Part shown: positions 12,553 to 15,518 of the stretch, piece by piece
How the letters are laid out: every line of letters starts with the position of its first letter
Position numbering within the stretch: position 1 is the stretch's first letter
Source: CAIJXO01 sp964485905
Lineage (GTDB): Bacteria > Patescibacteriota > Minisyncoccia > Phycocordibacterales > GWA1-40-21
Assembly: GCA_964485905.1 (NCBI GenBank)
Contig: CAZAJY010000014.1
Location: 1 to 15,518, forward strand
DNA: 15,518 nucleotides
Reading direction: 5' to 3'
Translations under genes and position numbers: made by a program
The notes under the pieces: model-generated
What the model was told of the DNA's origin: nothing
Databases searched by the model: none
Seen by the model: the letters and a program-made list of their open reading frames with translations, nothing else

Positions 12553-13830
12553 ATGCTTTTAGAGCTTCTAATAAAATTTAATACCGAGATATTGCCACTA
12601 GTTTTAAAAATACTTTTTGTAATATCTCCAGTTATTATTCCTCTCATTTTAATTTATATTGCGGTTCTATTATATGTTCGCTTTGTACAGTTAAAATATA
12701 TTTCTCAATTAGAACCTTTTTTATTTGAAATTAAAATTCCTAAAGATATACAAAAATCTCCTTTAGCCATGGAAATTATTTTTGCCGCTATGCAAGCTAG
12801 TGGCGCTGCTAATTATACTGAAGCTTATCTCAAGGGTCGAGTTAAAGGCTGGTTTTCTTTGGAATTAGTTTCTATTGAAGGAAATATTCATTTTTATATT
12901 TGGTCTTCAGAAAAGAAATTTAAGAAAGCAATAGAAGCTCAAATTTATGGTCAGTATCCAACTGTTGAAGTCTATGAGGTTCCACCAGAAGAAGATTATG
13001 TTCGTAAATTTACTTATAATCCTAACGTCAATGGAATTTGGGGAACACAATTTCAACTTCTTAAAAAAGATATTTATCCGATCAAAACTTATGTGGATTA
13101 TGCGCTGGATAAAGATCAAAAAGATGAATATCGGGTTGATCCTATGACCGCCGTTTTGGAATATTTAGGTTCCGCTGGAAAAGGCCAACAGATTTGGATA
13201 CAAATTTTAATTAAAATGCACAGTAAAGAGGGTTTAAAACATCATCTTCTATTTGAAAAACCAGATTGGAAAGGTGAAGCTCAAGTAGAAATAGAAAAGA
13301 TTAGGAAGGAAGCCACCATTGATCGTGGTGAATTTCCTGGTTTTCCTAATCCGACTAAAGGTCAGACAGAAACGATTAACGCCATTGAAAGGAGTCTGGG
13401 TAAAATGTCTTTTGATACAATGATTAGGGGTTTTTATATATCTGATAAGGAAACCTTCAGTCCGGCTTATATTGCTGGTTTACTTGGCTCAATGCGTCAG
13501 TTTAATTCTCTGTCTTTAAATGGTTTTAAAACTGGTTTTTATACCGATGTCTCTGACACCCATAAAGATTGGTTGACGCTTTTCCCTTTTCTTAATAAAA
13601 ATGCAGAGAGACTCAAAGAGAAATATAAACATCAAATGTTTGATGCCTATCGTTTACGTTCTTTCTTTTTTCCTCCTTATCAAAATTACCATCAAAATCC
13701 TTTTATTCTAAATACAGAAGAGCTAGCCACCATTTTTCATTTTCCTGGTAATGTTTCAGCTACTCCAACTCTTACGAAGATTGCTTCCAAAAAATCTGAA
13801 CCACCAGCTAATTTACCGATTAAGGAATAA
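12553..13830 (+). CDS. Membrane-anchored protein resembling the N-terminal part of CPR type IV secretion-like ATPases (425 aa)
   Basis: One long hydrophobic N-terminal region (about residues 14-44) anchors a large cytoplasmic alpha/beta region. Recognisable stretches are VKGWFSLELVSIEGNIHFYI, GQYPTVEVYEVPPEEDYV, DPMTAVLEYLGS, GQQIWIQILIKMH, and the end DAYRLRSFFFPPYQN with LNTEELATIFHFPG. This layout is known to me from CPR proteins placed before VirB4/TraG/HerA-like ATPase domains (a DUF8128-like region). The C-terminus KKSEPPANLPIKE looks like the linker that normally leads into the ATPase, but here the frame stops and no Walker motif is present. Either the ATPase is a separate gene elsewhere or the protein is truncated (inference). 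The mltG start follows 2 bases after the stop, so the two are cotranscribed. Confidence 0.7.
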   Translation: MLLELLIKFNTEILPLVLKILFVISPVIIPLILIYIAVLLYVRFVQLKYISQLEPFLFEIKIPKDIQKSPLAMEIIFAAMQASGAANYTEAYLKGRVKGWFSLELVSIEGNIHFYIWSSEKKFKKAIEAQIYGQYPTVEVYEVPPEEDYVRKFTYNPNVNGIWGTQFQLLKKDIYPIKTYVDYALDKDQKDEYRVDPMTAVLEYLGSAGKGQQIWIQILIKMHSKEGLKHHLLFEKPDWKGEAQVEIEKIRKEATIDRGEFPGFPNPTKGQTETINAIERSLGKMSFDTMIRGFYISDKETFSPAYIAGLLGSMRQFNSLSLNGFKTGFYTDVSDTHKDWLTLFPFLNKNAERLKEKYKHQMFDAYRLRSFFFPPYQNYHQNPFILNTEELATIFHFPGNVSATPTLTKIASKKSEPPANLPIKE

Positions 13831-13832
13831 TT

Positions 13833-14780
13833 ATGAAATTGAAAATTTTTTATGCTTTGGGTATTTTTTTATTTGTTTTATTTTGTCTAATGTTTTTTAT
13901 TTGGTGGCAACCACCAGCTGATTTTCCTTCGGGTACCATTTTTTCAGTGTCATCTGGTTCTGGTCTAACTTTGACCGCCAGGAATCTTTATAATAAGAAA
14001 ATCATTCGATCAGAATTTTGGTTCAAGTCTTTTCTGGTTTTATTTGGTGGTCCGAAAGGTCTGGTAGCCGGAGACTATGTTCTTAATCAAAATCAAGCAA
14101 TTTTTGCTCTCGCTTATCGTTTTTCTAATGGCGATTATCGACTAACACCAATTAAAGTTACTGTTCCCGAAGGCTTGAATGTTAAGGAGACCGCTAAACT
14201 TATTTCGCAAAAATTTCCCGAAATTGATCCAACTTCTTTTGTCATCTTAGCTCAACCAGACGAGGGTTATCTTTTCCCCGATACTTATTTTTTTCTTCCT
14301 AATATATCGGCCGAAGAAATCATTAACATAATGAAAGATAATTTTCAGAGTCAGATCACCGGTCTACAAATCGCCATAGCCCTATTTAATCGACCATTGT
14401 CTGATATTATCAAAATGGCTTCGATTATTGAGGAAGAGGCGCGAACTAAAGAAAGTCGGGAGATTATATCTGGTATTTTATGGAAGAGATTAGATGAAAA
14501 TATGCTTTTACAAGTAGACTCCTCCTTTAAATACATTAATGGTAAAAATACTTCTAATTTAACTTTAGCAGATTTAAAAATTGATTCGCCTTATAATAGT
14601 TATCTATATAAGGGATTACCGCCAACACCAATTACTAATCCCGGTTTAGATTCTATTAAAGCTACGATTTCTCCAACTGAGACTAATTATTATTATTTTC
14701 TATCTGACAAACAGGGGAATATGTATTACGCAAAGACTTACAATGAACACCTACATAATAAAGAATTATATTTAAAATAA
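13833..14780 (+). CDS. mltG: Endolytic murein transglycosylase MltG/YceG (315 aa)
   Basis: MltG cleaves nascent peptidoglycan strands at the outer face of the cytoplasmic membrane and so limits glycan length. A single N-terminal membrane anchor (about residues 5-24) is followed by a LysM-like region (TPIKVTVPEGLNVKETAKLI), then the catalytic domain. Landmarks are EGYLFPDTYFF, MASIIEEEA (195-203) with catalytic Glu at residue 200 by alignment to the family ASIxEKE motif, LLQVDSSFKYI, SPYNSYLYKGLPPTPITNPG, and the terminal YYYFLSDKQGNMYYAKTYNEH. The length is near normal (about 320-340). It lies 2 bases after the T4SS-like gene and ends in a bidirectional terminator. It shows the cell builds a peptidoglycan wall. 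Confidence 0.96.
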   Translation: MKLKIFYALGIFLFVLFCLMFFIWWQPPADFPSGTIFSVSSGSGLTLTARNLYNKKIIRSEFWFKSFLVLFGGPKGLVAGDYVLNQNQAIFALAYRFSNGDYRLTPIKVTVPEGLNVKETAKLISQKFPEIDPTSFVILAQPDEGYLFPDTYFFLPNISAEEIINIMKDNFQSQITGLQIAIALFNRPLSDIIKMASIIEEEARTKESREIISGILWKRLDENMLLQVDSSFKYINGKNTSNLTLADLKIDSPYNSYLYKGLPPTPITNPGLDSIKATISPTETNYYYFLSDKQGNMYYAKTYNEHLHNKELYLK

Positions 14781-14787
14781 AAAGTTT

Positions 14788-14815
14788 TAGAGCGAGCCGG
14801 CGGGCACTCGCTCTA
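14788..14815. terminator. Bidirectional terminator between convergent genes
   Basis: TAGAGCGAG (14788-14796) pairs over 9 bp with CTCGCTCTA (14807-14815). A TTTCT tail follows on the plus strand and AAACTTTTTA on the minus strand. It ends mltG and also contains the stop codon of the minus-strand zinc-ribbon gene. Confidence 0.8.
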
Positions 14816-15016
14816 TTTCTCTGGTGGATGTTTCTTCAAGCAGCTTTGGCAAACGTCCTCTCCTTCTTTTAGGATCGTTGCTTGCCAACCAATTTCTCCT
14901 GCTAGGTCAGCTACTTCTCGAGCCGGATGAAAATTGACTTCCTCGGTCATAATTTCAGCCTTCTCTCCGCAGTAGCGACAGATCAACAAATAGATCTTAG
15001 CAACTATCTTAGCCAT
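14813..15016 (-). CDS. Small zinc-ribbon protein (67 aa)
   Basis: Two Cys pairs, CRYC (residues 13-16) and CQSC (56-59), spaced by about 40 residues, form a likely zinc ribbon. The strand-rich start KIYLLICRYCGEKAEIM and the middle FHPAREVADLAGEIGWQATI (an acidic helix) fit a small metal-binding fold. No family is recognised and no DNA-binding helix is obvious. Its start is fixed by a perfect Shine-Dalgarno site, AAGGAGG, 6 bases before ATG. The gene is divergent from mnmA with 59 bases between the starts and convergent with mltG. Together with the genes at 2259-2489 and 10382-11323 it belongs to the minority here that uses a strong Shine-Dalgarno site. Confidence 0.8.
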   Translation of the reverse strand: MAKIVAKIYLLICRYCGEKAEIMTEEVNFHPAREVADLAGEIGWQATILKEGEDVCQSCLKKHPPEK

Positions 15017-15022
15017 AAATTA

Positions 15023-15029
15023 CCTCCTT
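15023..15029 (-). promoter_or_regulatory. Consensus Shine-Dalgarno site of the zinc-ribbon gene
   Basis: AAGGAGG on the minus strand, 6 nt before ATG at 15014-15016. It is unusual in this window, where most genes lack any such site, and it decides the start. Confidence 0.85.
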
Positions 15030-15059
15030 CGTTCTAGTCTAGTAATATGATAACACCTA

Positions 15060-15068
15060 TGGTATAAA
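15060..15068 (+). promoter_or_regulatory. Extended -10 box of mnmA (leaderless)
   Basis: TG-G-TATAAA (-10 at 15063-15068) ends 7 bases before ATG 15076, predicting transcription start at 15075-15076. There is no Shine-Dalgarno site and no clear -35 box. Confidence 0.6.
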
Positions 15069-15075
15069 TTTCCTA

Positions 15076-15518
15076 ATGATAAGAAATGATAAAAAAAGGG
15101 TCTTTGTGGGGTTATCGGGCGGAGTGGATTCTGCCGTTAGTGCAGCTTTATTGCAAAAGGCTGGTTTTGATGTTCACGGTGTATTTATTAAGGTTTGGCA
15201 GCCTGATATTGAGATTACGGGTGGTTGTACTTGGCGAGAAGATAGATTAGATGCAATGCGAGTATGTGCTAAATTAAATATCCCTTTTTATACCTTAGAC
15301 TTGGAAAAAGAATATAAAAAAGAAGTTGTAGATTATATGATTAAAGAATATCAAACTGGCCGAACTCCAAATCCAGATGTGATGTGTAATAAATATGTAA
15401 AATTTGGAAGTTTTTTTGACTGGGCAATGAAAAACGGAGCTGATTATGTGGCAACAGGGCATTATGCTCAAGTCAAAAATTTAAAACTTTTGGCTGGTAA
15501 AGATAAAAATAAAGATCA
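15076..15518 (+). CDS. mnmA: tRNA-specific 2-thiouridylase MnmA, N-terminal part (3' end outside window)
   Basis: MnmA adenylates and thiolates U34 of tRNAs for Lys, Glu and Gln. The N-terminal PP-loop is VFVGLSGGVDSAVSAALL, followed by VWQPDIEITGGCTWREDRLDA (a nucleotide-fold segment). The family signature TGRTPNPDVMCNKYVKFGSF carries the first catalytic Cys. ATGHYAQV follows. About 147 codons are visible of a usual 350-370. ATG 15076 (MIRNDKKRVFVGLSGG) is in frame; the nearby ATG at 15086 is in another frame and would miss the PP-loop. The extended -10 box just upstream implies a leaderless mRNA. It is divergent from the zinc-ribbon gene. No defect in the visible part. Confidence 0.95.
   Translation, partial: MIRNDKKRVFVGLSGGVDSAVSAALLQKAGFDVHGVFIKVWQPDIEITGGCTWREDRLDAMRVCAKLNIPFYTLDLEKEYKKEVVDYMIKEYQTGRTPNPDVMCNKYVKFGSFFDWAMKNGADYVATGHYAQVKNLKLLAGKDKNKD

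Noticed and set aside
1..15518. tRNA genes, rRNA genes, CRISPR arrays and insertion sequences
   Set aside because: Looked for T-loop patterns, regularly spaced repeats and transposase motifs on both strands; none seen.

Overview
The window looks like chromosomal DNA of a low-G+C member of the Patescibacteria (CPR), probably Parcubacteria-like. This placement is an inference. It rests on AT-rich, Lys/Ile/Asn-rich compact genes, many starts without a Shine-Dalgarno site, several small lineage-type hypothetical proteins, and housekeeping genes mixed with unassigned ones. TGA is used as a stop (leuS ends in TGA), so the UGA-glycine code of Gracilibacteria/SR1 does not apply.

Layout. 1-2020 (+): the C-terminal two thirds of pyruvate phosphate dikinase (cut by the window edge), a long AT-rich inverted repeat, and a 76-aa helical protein. 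2042-2260: a leaderless ORF that appears frameshifted, then a terminator serving the next minus-strand gene. 2259-4227 (-): a small Shine-Dalgarno-led gene with its own near-consensus promoter, and a tight three-gene operon (GNAT acetyltransferase, DUF3850/ASCH-like protein, short-chain dehydrogenase). 4228-4745: about 520 bases without an intact protein gene. It holds a minus-strand structured RNA of about 280 nt, bounded by a promoter and a textbook terminator, plus a 40-codon gene remnant. 4746-5300: a solitary MazF/PemK-type toxin gene, then a tiny minus-strand RNA made of two GNRA-capped hairpins. 5301-10278 (+): ychF, a membrane protein, a HEAT-like protein and leuS. 10267-11393: an independent cassette with promoter, pseudoknot-capable leader, strong Shine-Dalgarno site, a G+C-richer glycine-zipper membrane protein and a strong terminator. 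11410-14780 (+): a sigma-region-4/HARE-HTH regulator, a membrane protein resembling the N-terminal part of CPR type IV secretion-like ATPases, and mltG. 14813-15518: a small zinc-ribbon gene (-) divergent from mnmA (+), which runs off the window.

Functionally the core genes serve central carbon metabolism (ppdK), translation (leuS, ychF, mnmA) and cell-wall processing (mltG). The parts most worth a second look are the unassigned structured RNA at 4257-4535, the complete Nudix domain inserted in the editing domain of LeuRS, the pseudoknotted leader at 10321-10374, and two visible styles of gene start. In one style an extended -10 box places the transcription start on the ATG. In the other there is a TTGACA promoter or a strong Shine-Dalgarno site, or both.
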